Part shown: positions 5,202-5,366 of the stretch, piece by piece
Position numbering within the stretch: position 1 is the first letter of the stretch
Layout of the letters: every line of letters starts with the position of its first letter
Origin: Cyanobacteria bacterium Co-bin13
GTDB taxonomy: Bacteria; Cyanobacteriota; Cyanobacteriia; Phormidesmidales; Phormidesmidaceae
NCBI GenBank assembly: GCA_014534385.1
Contig: JACVRP010000277.1
Location: forward strand, 1 to 5,366
Direction: 5' to 3'
DNA: 5,366 bases
Notes under the pieces: generated by a model
What the model was told of the DNA's origin: nothing
Databases searched by the model: none
What the model saw: only the letters and a program-made list of their open reading frames with translations
Translations under genes and position numbers: made by a program

Positions 5202-5226
5202 AGCCGGTCTTGCACCGGCTGTTTTT
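5202..5226 (+). terminator. Orphan intrinsic terminator
   Basis: AGCCGGT (5202-5208) pairs perfectly with ACCGGCT (5214-5220) around CTTGC and is followed by GTTTTT. It has no recognisable plus-strand gene in front of it for over 2 kb (petG has its own terminator), which suggests a short non-coding transcript starting within the preceding 100-200 bases. Confidence 0.65.
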
Positions 5227-5366
5227 CACCCCAGGGTTTGGCGCTATGGGCATGGATTTAGAGACAGGCAACGTCGCAAGTCGCCAGCTGGCTCCTAACC
5301 GTCGCACGGCATCCAGGCACCCGTTGAGTCTGAAAATCACGTTTTCTCCTGAATTTTGAACGCTAG

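Larger units (their letters stand above)
4836..5366. other. Gene-free region upstream of apcF
   Basis: About 530 bases hold no convincing gene. Open frames at 5153-5359 (plus, 68 codons) and 5024-5215 (minus, 63 codons) overlap each other, lack ribosome sites and show no family motif; the plus one runs through a terminator hairpin. Seen here are the apcF promoter candidate and its dyad, the GGTTTACCAG repeat, four GGATTG/CAATCC hexamers (4887-4892, 4968-4973, 5018-5023, 5027-5032), and a terminator at 5202-5226. From 5227 to 5366 I see only a thrice-occurring GTCGC (5273, 5280, 5301) and the palindrome CCAGCTGG (5284-5291), nothing interpretable. Confidence 0.6.

Noticed and set aside
5024..5215. 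63-codon minus-strand open frame upstream of apcF
   Set aside because: It overlaps the palindrome at one end and the terminator stem at the other, with no ribosome site or known motif.
5153..5359. 68-codon plus-strand open frame upstream of apcF
   Set aside because: It reads through a strong terminator hairpin (5202-5226), lacks a ribosome site and matches no family I know.

Overview
The window comes from a phycobilisome-containing cyanobacterium. It carries the start of psbA (photosystem II D1), a complete petG (cytochrome b6f), a cytM-type cytochrome c and an apcF-type allophycocyanin beta subunit. Three perfect copies of the cyanobacterial HIP1 octamer GCGATCGC lie inside coding sequence (1605-1612, 3600-3607, 3999-4006), far above chance for this length. 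The moderately GC-rich composition would suit a Leptolyngbya/Nodosilinea-like filamentous lineage, but that is only an inference.

Layout: (1) 1-256, minus: 5' end of psbA, reading out of the window, with a recognisable promoter at 330-357. (2) 257-808: a long divergent intergenic region with several small repeats and hairpins and no convincing gene. (3) 809-2089, plus: a probably exported or membrane-anchored caspase-like (clan CD) cysteine protease with a His/Cys dyad and an EF-hand-like loop. (4) 2124-2513, minus: membrane-anchored cytochrome cM, convergent with the protease gene. (5) 2745-2858, plus: petG, a 37-residue gene with a GTG start, followed by a strong intrinsic terminator. (6) 2939-4204, minus: a short FGGY-family sugar kinase of the cyanobacterial/plant-plastid type. 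(7) 4296-4835, minus: apcF, separated from the kinase by a hairpin. (8) 4836-5366: a gene-free stretch upstream of apcF, rich in dyads and direct repeats, with an orphan plus-strand terminator at 5202-5226 that may end a small RNA.

Four of the six genes belong to the photosynthetic apparatus: light harvesting (apcF), photosystem II (psbA), electron transport (petG) and a cytochrome linked to the photosynthesis/respiration balance (cytM). They lie on both strands as separate transcription units, not one operon. The kinase probably phosphorylates a pentulose. The protease is the least understood gene.

Most worth a second look: the protease architecture; the start of apcF, where the usual initiator ATG position reads AAG; the start of cytM, where a same-frame ATG is cut off by TAA; and the clustered GGATTG/CAATCC motifs, tandem repeat and orphan terminator upstream of apcF. 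No CRISPR array, mobile element, tRNA or rRNA was seen.
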